From positions 216,118-280,117 of the forward strand of contig NZ_KV917376.1 of assembly GCF_002019695.1 (NCBI RefSeq): a DNA stretch of 64,000 bases. The letters are read 5' to 3'. Of this stretch, positions 33,196 to 42,965 are shown in pieces (position 1 is the stretch's first letter; each line of letters opens with the position of its first letter). Source of the DNA: Evansella clarkii. GTDB taxonomy: Bacteria > Bacillota > Bacilli > Bacillales > Salisediminibacteriaceae. Made by a program: the position numbers and the translations under genes. The notes under the pieces are model-generated. The model saw only the letters and a program-made list of their open reading frames with translations, was not told the origin of the DNA and ran no database searches.

Positions 33196-34566
33196 TTAGG
33201 TTAATTCGTTGACGACCTCTTCCAGTTTCATGCCCCTGGAGCCTTTTACTAAGACAATATCCCCGTCCCCTGCTATTTCTTTAAGCTTGGAAATCAGCTC
33301 CTGTTTGTCATCATATGCATGCACCCGCTCATCCGGGAAGTTCACTTTTGCTCCTTCAGCGATTTTCCTGCCCAGCTTGCCAAACGTGAAAACGTGACTG
33401 ATTTTATCTGTGTCAATCCCTTCTCCGGTTTCAAAGTGGAAGGTATTTTCATTGTCTCCAAGCTCCAGCATATCCCCTAAAACAACTATTTTTTTCTTAT
33501 AGCCATTCAGATCCTGTAGGAGTTCAATCGCTGCCTTCATAGAGGTCGGGCTCGCATTATAGGCATCATTAATAACTGTGATTCCATCTTTCCCTTGTAT
33601 CAGTTCTGTTCGCATCCCGGTAATTTTCAGGCTTTTAAGACCTTTTTTAATTGCGGCAGCCGGCACGTCAAAACGTTGCCCTATAGCGATGGCAGCGAGA
33701 GCGTTATTTATATTATGTTTGCCAAGAACTGGAATGAAGAACTTTGTTTCAGACTCGCCATTTATCGTAAAAAAGGTCCCATCGCTTTTTTGCTCAACCT
33801 GTACAGGATAGTAGTCGTTTGGACTGGAGCTGCCAAAAGTAACAACCTTATACGGAGTGTTCACTACTTTTTCTGTCAGCAGAGGCTCATCCCCGTGAAT
33901 AACCAGCGTACCGTTTTCCGGTAATCCTGCTGTAATTTCAAACTTTGCTTCGGAAATCCCTTCTCTGGAACCTAAATCCTGTAAATGAGATTCCCCGATA
34001 TTCGTAATAATTGCAGCTTCAGGTTTTGCAATTTTGGAAAGAAGTTCAATTTCTCCTCTCCCGCTCATGCCCATTTCCAGTACTGCTATTTCTGTATCTT
34101 CTTCTAATGCCAGAATTGTCAGCGGCAGCCCAATATGATTATTGTAGTTCCCTTCCGTTTTCTGAACCTTATAAGTTGTTGAGAGAACGGAAGTCACCAT
34201 ATCTTTTGTAGTCGTTTTTCCGTTACTTCCAGTAATGCCAATGGCTTTTGCCGGAAGGTCTCCCAGATAATGTTCAGCTAAGTCCTGTAATGCAAGTAAA
34301 GTATCTTCTACAAACAGGAGCGGTAAGCCAGATGGCGGATTCGGCTGATTTCTTTGCCAAAGGGCTCCTGCTGCTCCATTCGCCGCAGCCGTTTCCACAA
34401 AATCGTGGCCGTTGAAATTCTCACCCACAATAGGTACATAAAGATTTCCTTCATTAATCGTCCTTGTATCAGTGGATACTCCTGTAATCTTAACGGAGTT
34501 ATTTTCCTTGTCTGCAAGTTCTCCGTTCACCCATATTGCAATATCTTTAAAGTTTCTTTTTATCAT
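33196..34566 (-). CDS. murF: UDP-MurNAc-tripeptide:D-Ala-D-Ala ligase
   Basis: 456 aa, the length of B. subtilis MurF. Adds the D-Ala-D-Ala dipeptide to UDP-MurNAc-tripeptide in the cytoplasm. Mur ligase order: N-terminal UDP-binding part, ATP loop AIGITGSNGKTTTKDM near 105, GMSGRGEI, NDAYNASPTSM near 320, C-terminal domain ending VKGSRGMKLEEVV. ATG 34566 has AAGGAG upstream; the ORF extension to 34596 lacks a site. It follows ddl, the enzyme that makes its substrate. Confidence 0.95.
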   Translation of the reverse strand: MIKRNFKDIAIWVNGELADKENNSVKITGVSTDTRTINEGNLYVPIVGENFNGHDFVETAAANGAAGALWQRNQPNPPSGLPLLFVEDTLLALQDLAEHYLGDLPAKAIGITGSNGKTTTKDMVTSVLSTTYKVQKTEGNYNNHIGLPLTILALEEDTEIAVLEMGMSGRGEIELLSKIAKPEAAIITNIGESHLQDLGSREGISEAKFEITAGLPENGTLVIHGDEPLLTEKVVNTPYKVVTFGSSSPNDYYPVQVEQKSDGTFFTINGESETKFFIPVLGKHNINNALAAIAIGQRFDVPAAAIKKGLKSLKITGMRTELIQGKDGITVINDAYNASPTSMKAAIELLQDLNGYKKKIVVLGDMLELGDNENTFHFETGEGIDTDKISHVFTFGKLGRKIAEGAKVNFPDERVHAYDDKQELISKLKEIAGDGDIVLVKGSRGMKLEEVVNELT

Positions 34567-34655
34567 CTGTCTCGCTCCTTCTTGAAAAACCATCATTTAT
34601 TCGTGTCATTTACAAATACGTACATGCTTGCGTCCATCCTGTTTCTATTCTATGT

Positions 34656-34688
34656 AAAAGGAGGCTGACTCACACTGGAGTCAACCTC
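34656..34688 (-). terminator. Terminator between ddl and murF
   Basis: GAGGTTGACTC pairs with GAGTCAGCCTC (34661-34671 with 34678-34688), followed by CCTTTTAC on the minus strand. It suggests that murF can have its own promoter. Confidence 0.7.
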
Positions 34689-34705
34689 AATACTATTATT
34701 ATGCC

Positions 34706-35803
34706 TTAAAATGTATGCTTAATCTTCTGTTTTTCATCGTGGCGCTCTACTCCCAGCTCCACGAGTTTTTCAATCAGCTGAGGATAAGGCAATCCGGATT
34801 CCTGCCAGAGCATCGGGAACATGCTGAATGGGGTAAAACCAGGCATGGTGTTTACTTCGTTCATGAGGATTTCCCCGTCTTTCGTTAAGAAGAAGTCAGC
34901 GCGGACTAACCCGGAGCAATCAAGTGCTTTAAAGGACTGAATCGCTACACGCTTAATTTCTTCGTACTCTTCCTCTGTGATGTCTGCAGGGATAATAAGG
35001 CCGGTGCTTCCGTCCTCATATTTCGCTTTATAATCATAAAAATCTGTTTCCGGAACAATTTCCCCTGCAACAGAACATTGCGGATGTTCGTTCCCTAAAA
35101 CAGCCACTTCAATTTCTCTGCCATCGATTCCTTCTTCAATAATAATCTTACGGTCATATTCAAAGGCTTCTTTAAATGCTTTCTCCAGGCTTTCCCTGTC
35201 GTTACATTTACTGATACCGACACTTGAACCTAAGTTTGCCGGCTTCACAAAACAAGGATAGCCAAGCTTTTCTTCTACTTTTTTGTATGCCGATTCTGCG
35301 TCATTTTCCCAGTCGCGGCGAAGGTACCATACATATTTAGCCTGCTTGATGCCTGCCTGCTCATAGATATTTTTCATCATCACTTTATCCATGCCAGCAG
35401 CAGACGCTAATACACCATTCCCAACATAAGGAATGTTCATAAGTTCAAGCAAACCCTGAACTGTTCCGTCTTCCCCGTTCGGTCCGTGAAGCAGAGGAAA
35501 AACTACATCAATTTTGTCATTCGCAGTTTCGTTCTCGTTTTTTACAGGTACAGGGAAAATTTCTGAATTTAACGCCAGTGGTGAAACGGCTTCTCCTTCT
35601 TCTTTTAACTGAAGCTTCTTCACATCTTCAACCGGAGCCTGAAGCTCTGCGCCTCTGACCCACTCACCAGTTTCCGTAATATATATTGGGTGTACTTCAT
35701 ATTTTGTCAGATCCAATGCTTTAATTACAGCTTTTGCAGTTTGTAATGATACTTTATGTTCCGCGGATTTACCGCCATACAACAATCCAAGTTTAATCTT
35801 CAT
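34706..35803 (-). CDS. ddl: D-alanine--D-alanine ligase
   Basis: 365 aa ATP-grasp enzyme joining two D-Ala for cell-wall synthesis. [17 protein letters not shown] at the start, [19 protein letters not shown] near 93, [15 protein letters not shown] near 185 and [17 protein letters not shown] near 315 are family motifs. ATG 35803 lies 5-6 nt after GGAGGG; the upstream GTG overlaps that site. It is paired with murF as in B. subtilis. The 542-base gap upstream (35804-36307) holds no ORF or repeat that I can support. Confidence 0.96.
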   Translation of the reverse strand: MKIKLGLLYGGKSAEHKVSLQTAKAVIKALDLTKYEVHPIYITETGEWVRGAELQAPVEDVKKLQLKEEGEAVSPLALNSEIFPVPVKNENETANDKIDVVFPLLHGPNGEDGTVQGLLELMNIPYVGNGVLASAAGMDKVMMKNIYEQAGIKQAKYVWYLRRDWENDAESAYKKVEEKLGYPCFVKPANLGSSVGISKCNDRESLEKAFKEAFEYDRKIIIEEGIDGREIEVAVLGNEHPQCSVAGEIVPETDFYDYKAKYEDGSTGLIIPADITEEEYEEIKRVAIQSFKALDCSGLVRADFFLTKDGEILMNEVNTMPGFTPFSMFPMLWQESGLPYPQLIEKLVELGVERHDEKQKIKHTF

Positions 35804-36307
35804 ATTCACCCTCCATATCTGTTTACCTTTATTATTGTACCATTTTCACCTCTAAGTTAAATACTAAATTATCATCGTAAAACTATAATCGCTCAAAAGC
35901 CCACTGCTAACTAATGTATGTAAATTTCTGATTTACGGGCATGTATACCTCGGTGTTTTTTCCGAACTTAATCATTTCCTGACCTTTTATCTAATACCTG
36001 TAAATATACTATTTTAAACTTTAGTGATAAGCAAACTAAAACATATATACCTTATGTTAACAATTTAAAAGACTGAACGAAGCGGTTATTTAAGGCTTAC
36101 TTACAGTATAATAGGACAATACCTCTTCAGAAACAGATGAGTTGCCACTTCGTCTTCGTTTTACTTATACATGATTACGCAGAAAATTGTGCAGGAGTGT
36201 GACTAACTCCCGACCACCCTGTTTAATATATAGTAAAGATCATTCTGCACTCTGAAAACATGCCCCTTCATTTAGATCAAGAGTTTTTCCAAAAATCGAA
36301 CGCGCGT

Positions 36308-36337
36308 AAAAAAAGACAGCCGGTGCTTCCGGCTGCC
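36308..36337 (-). terminator. Terminator of the muropeptide-recovery operon
   Basis: GGCAGCCGG and CCGGCTGTC pair around AAGCA (36315-36337), followed by seven T on the minus strand, just after the anmK stop. Confidence 0.92.
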
Positions 36338-36345
36338 TTAAACCA

Positions 36346-37575
36346 TCAATTAATAGATAACTCGTTATCAATAGTTATTAAAGAAACAAGCTTTGCATAT
36401 GCTTCAGGCTGTGTACATGAAATTTTCCCCATAATGACTGAATGCTGTGCACCAGTTGCTGAGGGAAGAGTATTGCTGTTACCCTTAATACAATGGTAAC
36501 CTAGCAAAGCAAATGCAATAGCTTCTTTCAAGTCGCTCGGTATCCCTATATCCTCACTTGTCAATATTCTCTGCTCTGGAAGGTACTCGCTTAAATAACT
36601 TAATAGGGTTTTGTTGCTGCTTCCTCCGCCGCAAATCACAACTTCATCAATCTCTCGCCCTGCATTAAGTAAGAATTTTTCGTAACCCTTAGCAATACTC
36701 ATGGCAGTCCAGGCTGTCAAAGTGGCTATTAAATCATTTCTCTCCACCTTCAGGTCTGCTGCTCTCAACCATAAATGTTCAATAAATGCTTGATTAAAAA
36801 GCTCTCTTCCAGTTGTTTTAGGAGGCGCTTGTTCAAAATATGGATGCTTCATGAGCTCCTGTAACAAGTTTTCAGAAATACTTCCTTTTGCTGCTAATGC
36901 TCCCCCTTCATCATACATCTTTACACCGTTCGTAATCCTTTCCACTACTGCATCCAGTACAATATTTCCTGGCCCGGTATCAAAAGAGAGTACCTCCTCG
37001 GGCTTCCCGTTAGCGGGGAGGTGTGTAACATTTCCAATTCCACCGATATTCTGTACTGCTCTGTTTTTACGTGTGTCGCGATAGCAGACATAATCGAAGT
37101 AGGAAACAAGTGGTGCTCCCTGCCCCCCCGCTGCCATTTCAGCAGGTCTGAAATCTCCCACCACGGGAAGCCCTGTCACTTCAGAAATAACAGAAATATC
37201 ACCTATTTGAAAAGTGGAAGGAATCTCCCACTCGCTCGTCGTAGCTTCTGGGGGGATATGAAAAATCGTCTGCCCATGCGAGCTCACAAAGCAGATCTTC
37301 TCTTTTGGTATACTGCTTTTTTCTATCAGGTGGTTCACCCTTTCCCCAATAAGCTTCCCTAAATAGGCATTAGTTTTGCATATCTTATCTACTGAAGAAG
37401 TTTGAGGCTCACAAAGCTCTAGCAGTAACTCTCTTACAAATGAAGGATAACTGAGGAAATCAGAATCTATTAAATTAATAATTATGTCATAATCGCTTCC
37501 TTCAATTTCAACCATTGCAACATCGATTCCATCTAAGGAGGTGCCTGACATTAGACCGATACCGTATATACTCAT
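36346..37575 (-). CDS. anmK: Anhydro-N-acetylmuramic acid kinase
   Basis: 409 aa. Opens and phosphorylates 1,6-anhydro-MurNAc to MurNAc-6-phosphate, the substrate of MurQ in the same operon. GLMSGTSLDGIDVAMVEIEG at the N-terminus, DTGPGNIVLDAVV near 190 and EVVICGGGSSNKTLL near 310 are family marks (ASKHA fold). The ATG overlaps the stop of the ATPase gene upstream (ATGA), so it is translationally coupled. Last gene of the operon. Confidence 0.94.
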   Translation of the reverse strand: MSIYGIGLMSGTSLDGIDVAMVEIEGSDYDIIINLIDSDFLSYPSFVRELLLELCEPQTSSVDKICKTNAYLGKLIGERVNHLIEKSSIPKEKICFVSSHGQTIFHIPPEATTSEWEIPSTFQIGDISVISEVTGLPVVGDFRPAEMAAGGQGAPLVSYFDYVCYRDTRKNRAVQNIGGIGNVTHLPANGKPEEVLSFDTGPGNIVLDAVVERITNGVKMYDEGGALAAKGSISENLLQELMKHPYFEQAPPKTTGRELFNQAFIEHLWLRAADLKVERNDLIATLTAWTAMSIAKGYEKFLLNAGREIDEVVICGGGSSNKTLLSYLSEYLPEQRILTSEDIGIPSDLKEAIAFALLGYHCIKGNSNTLPSATGAQHSVIMGKISCTQPEAYAKLVSLITIDNELSIN

Positions 37576-38612
37576 TTAACCTTCTCCTCACTTTTATGAT
37601 ATAAATGGCATGCGACAAAATGGTCTCTTTCCACCTCAACAAAAGCCGGCACAACTTCCTTACAACGTTTATATGCTTCGGGGCAGCGTGTTCTGAAGAC
37701 GCAGCCTGAAGGCGGATTAGACGGGTTAGGAATATCTCCCTTTAATACAATACGCTCTTTTTTCGCCTTAGGATTTGGCTTAGGAATAGAAGATAATAAC
37801 GCTTTCGTATAAGGATGCAGTGGATTGACGTACAAATCCTTCTTAGGTGAAAGTTCCATCATTTTCCCAAGATACATCACACCGATTCTATCACTGATAT
37901 GCTTCACCACACTCAGGTCGTGAGCGATAAAAAGGTAGGTTAAATTAAATTCCTCTTGCAAGTCGCTCATCAGGTTTAATACCTGGGACTGAACGGAAAC
38001 ATCCAGTGCTGACACAGGTTCATCGGCTATAACGAGTTGGGGGTTAATCGCTAAGGACCTTGCAATTCCAATCCGTTGCCTCTGGCCTCCGGAAAACTCA
38101 TGGGGGAATTTCCTCGTCGCTTCCATTGGCAGGCCTACTGTTTCAAGTAAGTATTTTACTCTTTCTTTCCGCTCGCTTTTTTTATACATATTATGAGTAT
38201 ACATTGGCTCCTCAATCAGTTCCCCGATCCTCATCCTTTGATTTAAGGATGCATAAGGATCCTGAAAAACCATCTGCATATGCCGCCGATGCTTTCTCAT
38301 CTCGCTCTTACTCAGATACGTAATATCATGCCCATTAAACACTATTTGTCCATCAGTAGGGGTTAACAGACGAAGTAGCGTTCTTCCAAACGTAGTTTTT
38401 CCAGAGCCAGACTCCCCTACAATCCCAAGCGTTTCACCTTTTTTAATAAATATGTCAACATTATCAACAGCCTTTACATGCCCAATGGTTCTTCTAAAGA
38501 CTCCGCCCCTTATCGGAAAATATGTTTTAATTCCTTTTGCTTCTATAATATTTCCAGTCGAGTCATCTGCTTTTGCAGTAAGTCTTTCATCCTCAAGAGT
38601 ATGAACAGTCAC
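37572..38612 (-). CDS. Oligopeptide-type ABC transporter ATPase (OppF-like)
   Basis: About 346 aa from GTG 38612, preceded by AAAGGAGG at 8 nt; the frame also has an ATG at 38636 overlapping the previous stop (TAATG) but with no site. Walker A GESGSGKTTFGRTLL, signature LSGGQRQRIGIARSL-like SGGQRQRIGIARS, Walker B LVIADEPVSALD. The C-terminal oligo_HPY region with three Cys-type positions (CVFRTRCPEAYKRC) is like 4Fe-4S-binding DppF/OppF tails. Partner of the D-type ATPase upstream. Confidence 0.93.
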   Translation of the reverse strand: MTVHTLEDERLTAKADDSTGNIIEAKGIKTYFPIRGGVFRRTIGHVKAVDNVDIFIKKGETLGIVGESGSGKTTFGRTLLRLLTPTDGQIVFNGHDITYLSKSEMRKHRRHMQMVFQDPYASLNQRMRIGELIEEPMYTHNMYKKSERKERVKYLLETVGLPMEATRKFPHEFSGGQRQRIGIARSLAINPQLVIADEPVSALDVSVQSQVLNLMSDLQEEFNLTYLFIAHDLSVVKHISDRIGVMYLGKMMELSPKKDLYVNPLHPYTKALLSSIPKPNPKAKKERIVLKGDIPNPSNPPSGCVFRTRCPEAYKRCKEVVPAFVEVERDHFVACHLYHKSEEKVK

Positions 38613-38635
38613 TGTATTCTCCTCCTTTCCACTCA

Positions 38636-39610
38636 TTAACTAAGTTCATAAAGATAACAGCGTACTTTATGATCTGGTTCCACCTTTAAAAGATCAGGAG
38701 GTGCATCAGTACAACGTGGCATTACCTTGCTGCACCGCGGAGCAAACCGGCAGCCCCTGGGGAAATTATCCGCAGAAGGGACTGTACCGGGGATTTGCTC
38801 CAGCCTCTTCCGCTCTTCTTCGATTTTAGGAATACTTGCTAATAGTCCTGAAGTATAGGGATGTTTCGGTTTTTCAAATATTTCATCTACAGATGTTTCC
38901 TCCACCACCTGACCACCGTACATTACAAGGACCCGATCAGCCATTTCCGCTACTACACCAAGATCATGCGTAATTAATAGAATAGAGGAATTAAATTTCT
39001 TTTTGACGTCTCTCATTAACTCGAGGATCTGCGCTTGAATCGTTACATCAAGTGCTGTTGTGGGCTCATCGGCAATCAGCAGTTTTGGGTCGCAGGACAT
39101 TGCCATGGCAATCATTACCCGCTGTCTCATTCCACCGGATAATTGATGAGGGTACTCATGAATAATTTGCTCTGCACGTGCAAATCCTACGAGCTTCAAC
39201 AGTTCAACCGCCCTTTTTTTCGCTTCAGATTTTTTAAGATTTTGGTGATGAAGCAGCGCTTCTGTAATTTGGTTCCCTATAGTAAACACAGGATTTAACG
39301 AAGTCATCGGCTCCTGAAATATCATCGCGATATCATTGCCTCGGATCTTATTCATCTTCTTTTCTGGCAGTCCGACTAATTCATCTCCAGAAAATTTAAT
39401 AGATCCTTCAACAATCTTGCCATTCGGCTTCGGAACAAGCCCCATAATTGATAAGGAAGTAATACTCTTTCCTGAGCCTGATTCACCTACAATGGCCACA
39501 GTTTCACCATTTTTTATTGTAAAATTGACCCCGTCCACGGATTTAATAATTTTGTCCTCTACAAAAAAGTATGTTTTTAAGTCTTTGACTTCTAATAGTG
39601 CGTCCGACAT
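38636..39610 (-). CDS. Oligopeptide-type ABC transporter ATPase (OppD-like)
   Basis: About 324 aa. Walker A GESGSGKSITSLSIMG, signature LSGGMRQRVMIAMAM, Walker B LLIADEPTTALDVT, and the C-terminal oligo_HPY tail with CRFAPRCSKVMPRC. ATG 39610 follows GAAGGTG. The ABC genes are split: SBP and permeases come before murQ, the ATPases after the GNAT gene, all on the same strand. Confidence 0.93.
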   Translation of the reverse strand: MSDALLEVKDLKTYFFVEDKIIKSVDGVNFTIKNGETVAIVGESGSGKSITSLSIMGLVPKPNGKIVEGSIKFSGDELVGLPEKKMNKIRGNDIAMIFQEPMTSLNPVFTIGNQITEALLHHQNLKKSEAKKRAVELLKLVGFARAEQIIHEYPHQLSGGMRQRVMIAMAMSCDPKLLIADEPTTALDVTIQAQILELMRDVKKKFNSSILLITHDLGVVAEMADRVLVMYGGQVVEETSVDEIFEKPKHPYTSGLLASIPKIEEERKRLEQIPGTVPSADNFPRGCRFAPRCSKVMPRCTDAPPDLLKVEPDHKVRCYLYELS

Positions 39611-39647
39611 CAAATCACCTTCTCACCTCTCAAGATAACATTTAAAT

Positions 39648-40148
39648 CTATTTGATTAGTTTTGACATCATATATTCATCCACGTACTCTCCCTCAATCA
39701 TATAAACATGGCTTTTCTTTCCTTCCACTGAAAATCCCATTTTTTCGTATAAACGAAAAGCATTCGTGTTCGTTGCCATTAATGTCAGTTCCAGACGGTG
39801 GATTCCCTTTTCTTGCGCCCACTCTTCCAATGCCTCAAAAAGCTTTTTTCCTAACCCTTTGCCGGTATGCTTCTGGAGAATAGCTATAACTATATGAACC
39901 ATATGCCTGTTTCTCCTCGCATTTCCGCCACGTCCTGCAATATATCCCGCTAGAGATCCCTTTGTTTCTGCTACAAGAATAGTGGAGTTTTCCTGCTCCA
40001 GCGTCTTTTTGATACTCTCTCTTTGATCTTTTAATGTCGTTTCTCTTTCTCCAGGTTCAAATAATAAAAATTGCGTTTCACTATCGAGAATTTTGCTCAT
40101 TTCGAGAAAATTCTGAGCATCTTCCTCTCGAATTGTTCTAATAATCAT
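39648..40148 (-). CDS. GNAT-family N-acetyltransferase (YbbJ-like position)
   Basis: 166 aa from ATG 40148 (GGGAGGA 6 nt upstream). Acetyl-CoA fold with VIAILQKHTGKGLGKKLFEAL as motif A, then LELTLMATNTNAFRLYEKMGF typical of RimI/YhhY-like enzymes. B. subtilis also has an acetyltransferase (ybbJ) directly after murQ, so the pairing is conserved; acceptor unknown, possibly an amino sugar or muropeptide. Confidence 0.88.
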   Translation of the reverse strand: MIIRTIREEDAQNFLEMSKILDSETQFLLFEPGERETTLKDQRESIKKTLEQENSTILVAETKGSLAGYIAGRGGNARRNRHMVHIVIAILQKHTGKGLGKKLFEALEEWAQEKGIHRLELTLMATNTNAFRLYEKMGFSVEGKKSHVYMIEGEYVDEYMMSKLIK

Positions 40149-40172
40149 TAGGGTCCTCCCCATGCTTTGTTC

Positions 40173-41087
40173 CTATGCATTTCTCGCAAGTTCCGCTGCT
40201 TCACCAACTCTTCCTTTACATGCCGAAAGGAATTGCTGAGCCTCTTGGAATGAAGCTCCTGTTTCGCATATAATGATCGCTTCCTTCACTCTCCACTCTG
40301 TCTGGCCTAACAATTTCTTAGCTTTTGCTTCATCACAGGAAGTAACTTTCCTAACAATATTAATCGCTCTCTTTTTCAGTTTTTCATTCTTGGCCTGTAA
40401 ATCCACCATAAGGTTCTGATACACTTTCCCAAGCTGAACCATCGTGGCTGTGCTAATCATATTCAGTACCATTTTTTGAGCCGTGGCTGCCTTAAGCCTG
40501 GTTGATCCCATAATTACTTCGGGACCGACAATAATTTCAATCGGTAATTGCGCCACCTCTGATATGAGCGTATTTCCGTTGCAGGAAACGCTAATAGTGC
40601 TTGCATTCTTGCTGTTCGCGTATTCCAGTGCTCCAAGTACATAGGGGGTGGTCCCGCTGGCAGCTAAGCCTATCAGAACATCCTTAGTATCAAACCCGTG
40701 TTCCAAAAGATCCTCTTTAGCCTTCTGCCGGGAGTCTTCAACGCCTTCCAAAGCATTTCGAAGCGCTATATCACCTCCGGCTATAATTCCATTTACCAAC
40801 CCAGGAGGAGTATTAAAAGTCGGAGGGCATTCTGAGGCGTCAAGCACCCCTATTCTTCCGCTTGTGCCAGCTCCGATATAAAAGAGCCTGCCCCCTTTGT
40901 TCAGATGATCCACTACCATTTCAATCGCCTTTGAAATTCTCGGAATTTCCTTTTTTACTGCACGAGCAACCTTTTGATCTTCCTCGTTCATCACGTTTAC
41001 CACATCTATAATTTCCATTCGGTCAATATTTATAGTGTTTAAATTTACCGACTCTGTAACCAAGGCTTCCTTTTCACTTTGTGCCAT
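40173..41087 (-). CDS. murQ: N-acetylmuramic acid 6-phosphate etherase
   Basis: 304 aa SIS-domain enzyme that removes the lactyl group of MurNAc-6-P to give GlcNAc-6-P. FYIGAGTSGRIGVLDASECPPTF near 68, GVEDSRQKAKEDL and the Ser/Thr-rich SVSCNGNTLI, then GSTRLKAATAQKMVLNMIST near 193 are conserved. AAGGAG precedes the ATG. Lies between the ABC permeases and the GNAT gene. Confidence 0.96.
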   Translation of the reverse strand: MAQSEKEALVTESVNLNTINIDRMEIIDVVNVMNEEDQKVARAVKKEIPRISKAIEMVVDHLNKGGRLFYIGAGTSGRIGVLDASECPPTFNTPPGLVNGIIAGGDIALRNALEGVEDSRQKAKEDLLEHGFDTKDVLIGLAASGTTPYVLGALEYANSKNASTISVSCNGNTLISEVAQLPIEIIVGPEVIMGSTRLKAATAQKMVLNMISTATMVQLGKVYQNLMVDLQAKNEKLKKRAINIVRKVTSCDEAKAKKLLGQTEWRVKEAIIICETGASFQEAQQFLSACKGRVGEAAELARNA

Positions 41088-41106
41088 CCGGCCACACTCC
41101 TTAATG

Positions 41107-41937
41107 CTATGACTTAAGCTTAGGATCTAGTAAATCTCTCAAACTGTCCCCCAGCAGGTTAAAACAGAAAATTGTCAGAATAATAAACAGTGCAGGAAAA
41201 ATTGCTATCCATGGCGCCAGTTCCATATATCCCCTTGCATCACTAAGCATGGAGCCCCAGGAAGGGTGAGGCGGCTGTATTCCAAGCCCCAGGAAACTTA
41301 AGGCAGCTTCTGCGAGGATAGCTATAGATAAGGCGAGAGTAATTTGCACCAGGAATGGAGCTAGAATATAAGGAGTGATGTGCCTTAAAATAATTCTCGG
41401 AGTCTTTATTCCAATAGACTCTGCGCTAAGTACAAAATCCATCTCTTTCACCGCAATGACCGAAGCCCTTACTAATCTCGTAAATACTGGTATCGTCACT
41501 ATCCCAATGGCTATCATCGTGTTTCTAAGATTAGGTCCGAGAACCGCTACAATTGCTAACGCTAACAGAAGGTCCGGGAATGCAAAGAGCACATCCATTA
41601 TTCTCATAATTGTATTGTCCACCCAACCTTTAAAAAATCCTGCCAGCAATCCAAAAATGAAGCCGAATGTAGCGCCTATACCTACTGCAATCAGTCCGAC
41701 CATAATAGATACCTGTGCTCCGTAAATGATTCGACTTAGTATATCTCGGCCGAATTCATCTGTCCCCAGCCAAAACTGGGTACTCGGCCTTTCCAACCTG
41801 TGTTGATTAAACATTTCAGTAGGATTATAAGGAGCTATAACAGGAGCTAAAAAGGCAAGAAGTATAATAAACAATACTCCAATTAACCCTGCCATGCCAA
41901 TCTTGTCTTTTCGTAGCCGATCTGTAATTTCTTTCAT
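41107..41937 (-). CDS. Oligopeptide-type ABC permease (OppC/DppC-like)
   Basis: 276 aa, six membrane segments. N-terminal OppC_N region with GTDEFGRDILSRIIYGAQVS near 57 and the EAA loop EAALSFLGLGIQPPHPSWG near 210. GGGTGATGAAT precedes the ATG. Works with the B-type permease to form the channel. Confidence 0.94.
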   Translation of the reverse strand: MKEITDRLRKDKIGMAGLIGVLFIILLAFLAPVIAPYNPTEMFNQHRLERPSTQFWLGTDEFGRDILSRIIYGAQVSIMVGLIAVGIGATFGFIFGLLAGFFKGWVDNTIMRIMDVLFAFPDLLLALAIVAVLGPNLRNTMIAIGIVTIPVFTRLVRASVIAVKEMDFVLSAESIGIKTPRIILRHITPYILAPFLVQITLALSIAILAEAALSFLGLGIQPPHPSWGSMLSDARGYMELAPWIAIFPALFIILTIFCFNLLGDSLRDLLDPKLKS

Positions 41938-41961
41938 TATTCATCACCCTGTGCTAACTTT

Positions 41962-42906
41962 TTAGTCGTAAGAAATACGCGGATCTAAATAAGAATAGAG
42001 AATGTCTACAATAAGATTTACTGTTACAAAAATAGTTGCTATAAACAGAATCGTTCCTTGAACAACCGGAAAGTCCCGCTGGTTTATCCCTGTTAATACC
42101 ATCTGCCCTAAACCTGGCAGAGAGAAGATCTGCTCAACAATAATTGTTCCGCCCAGCAGGTAGCCTATCTGCATACCAATTATTGTTAAAACAGGGATAA
42201 TTGCATTTCTTAAAGCATGTTTAAAAAGAACCATTTTCTGTGATATTCCTTTGGCTTGTGCTGTTCTGATAAAATCTTGTCCAAGTATTTCTAAAATCGA
42301 GGATCTTGTCATTCTCATTAAGGAGCCTGCCATCGACGTTCCTAAAACAATAGCAGGTATCAATAATATTTCCAGATTTCTTCTCGGATCTTCAAGAAAA
42401 CCAACATAACCTACAGGCGGATAATAGTTAAAGAACAAAGATAAAATTAAGATTAATAGCGTTGCTAGTGCGAAGTTGGGTATAGAAACTCCAAGTAGTG
42501 ATACAAAGCGGATACCGATATCCCCTTTTGTATTACGCTTGACCGCGGCTAAAATCCCCATTGGAATTGCGATCATCCATGATATAATTGCTGCAAATAT
42601 CGTCAACTCAAATGTTAAAGAAAAGCGATTCAGCATCTCTGGAAGAATTGGTGCTCCAGTCCGTAAAGAGTTACCGAAATCTCCAACAAATACTCCGGAT
42701 ATCCAATTCCAGTATTGCTGATACAATGGCAGATTCAAGCCAAACTCCTGCCGCAGTTGTTCTTTTAATTCTGGTGTTGCCTCCGTCCCGAGAATGATAC
42801 TTGCAATATCACCAGGGATAATATTCATTACTAGAAAAACAAAAACAGTGACTCCAAATAAGACTGGGATAAACAAGAATAATCTTCGCAATATATACGT
42901 GTACAT
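41962..42906 (-). CDS. Oligopeptide-type ABC permease (OppB/DppB-like)
   Basis: 314 aa from ATG 42906 (GAGGGTG upstream; the GTG at 42915 is in that site). Six membrane segments; YILRRLFLFIPVLFGVTVFVF start, QEFGLNLPLYQQYWNWI near 55, and the EAA loop DFIRTAQAKGISQKMVLFKHALRNAI near 210-235. Standard DppB/OppB length and motifs. Confidence 0.94.
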   Translation of the reverse strand: MYTYILRRLFLFIPVLFGVTVFVFLVMNIIPGDIASIILGTEATPELKEQLRQEFGLNLPLYQQYWNWISGVFVGDFGNSLRTGAPILPEMLNRFSLTFELTIFAAIISWMIAIPMGILAAVKRNTKGDIGIRFVSLLGVSIPNFALATLLILILSLFFNYYPPVGYVGFLEDPRRNLEILLIPAIVLGTSMAGSLMRMTRSSILEILGQDFIRTAQAKGISQKMVLFKHALRNAIIPVLTIIGMQIGYLLGGTIIVEQIFSLPGLGQMVLTGINQRDFPVVQGTILFIATIFVTVNLIVDILYSYLDPRISYD

Positions 42907-42965
42907 ATAGCTCACCCTCTAGGTTAATTAAAGAACAGGAGGCTGCAGCGCAGCCTCACTATCTG